Positions 63,949-64,000 of a stretch of 64,000 bases of DNA are shown here, piece by piece (position 1 is the first letter of the stretch; the number at the start of each line of letters is the position of its first letter). Both the position numbers and the translations under genes were made by a program. The notes beneath the pieces are model-generated. The model saw only the letters and a list, made by a program, of their open reading frames with translations. It did not search any database and was not told the origin of the DNA. Source of the stretch: Granulosicoccus sp964390335 (GTDB lineage Bacteria; Pseudomonadota; Gammaproteobacteria; Granulosicoccales; Granulosicoccaceae); the NCBI GenBank assembly GCA_964390335.1, contig CAYMHU010000018.1:8754-72753 (forward strand), read 5' to 3'.

Positions 63949-64000
63949 GGAGATGCAATCAGACTGAAAATCTCAATCTGATTGCTCTTCCGTAAACCAT
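63949..64000. repeat. 52-bp hairpin repeat, copy B (at the window edge)
   Basis: The same element as 61302-61353 with two differences in the middle, one of which breaks the otherwise perfect stem. It continues to the last base, so it may extend beyond the window. Confidence 0.85.

Overview
The window looks like chromosomal DNA of a free-living, probably marine, gammaproteobacterium of medium G+C content. The evidence is the run priA - argS - SPOR protein - hrpA, gammaproteobacterial-type hemH and mazG, a complete pel exopolysaccharide operon, and two large nutrient ABC transporters beside catabolic genes. I cannot name the genus. Placement near Arenicellales or Granulosicoccaceae is a guess from gene content only. 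No rRNA, tRNA, CRISPR array or intact insertion sequence was seen.

Layout. 1-5.2 kb: end of an AI-2E family transporter, a Crp-type regulator, and a compact operon MipA/OmpV - DUF3019 - response regulator - histidine kinase (envelope stress sensing), then a VOC protein. 5.2-9.7 kb: a repeat-rich DUF937 membrane protein, a glutathione transferase, and a pair made of a signal-less solute-binding-like protein and a YiiX-like papain-fold hydrolase. 10.2-14.5 kb: aapJQMP, a general L-amino-acid ABC transporter. 14.6-25.4 kb: a catabolic cluster with an IclR regulator and LigJ-like hydratase on the minus strand, and on the plus strand cyclase, cupin, SDR, 3-hydroxyacyl-CoA-dehydrogenase-like protein, a complete branched-chain-type ABC importer and a BKACE (beta-keto acid cleavage) enzyme. 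Together these suggest import and degradation of an unidentified acid through a beta-keto acid. 25.6-38.9 kb: a seven-gene Pel operon in the order pelC-D-E-F-G-A-B. Its PelA carries an additional PelC-like lipoprotein domain at its N terminus, the most unusual architecture in the window. 39.1-42.4 kb: PG-binding lipoprotein, HEAT-repeat protein, serine hydrolase. 42.4-47.2 kb: hemH and a three-subunit proton-translocating transhydrogenase (pntAA-pntAB-pntB) whose alpha subunit ends in an extra helix-hairpin-helix domain. 47.2-47.7 kb: an AT-rich intergenic region with a DnaA-box cluster, a candidate replication origin or DnaA-regulated site, just before priA. 47.7-61.3 kb: priA, a LacI-like-sensor/GGDEF/EAL protein, argS, SPOR protein, a small membrane protein, hrpA, a YfaZ-like porin and mazG. 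61.3-64 kb: a looser region with a BON protein, decayed RHS sequence, a two-domain GFA protein, and two copies of a 52-bp hairpin repeat.

Two 100-N runs (41673-41772 and 45003-45102) are scaffolding gaps. Each is flanked by an identical 55-bp sequence. Collapsing one copy plus the Ns (155 bp) restores one reading frame through the serine hydrolase and through pntAA, so both genes are probably intact in the organism.
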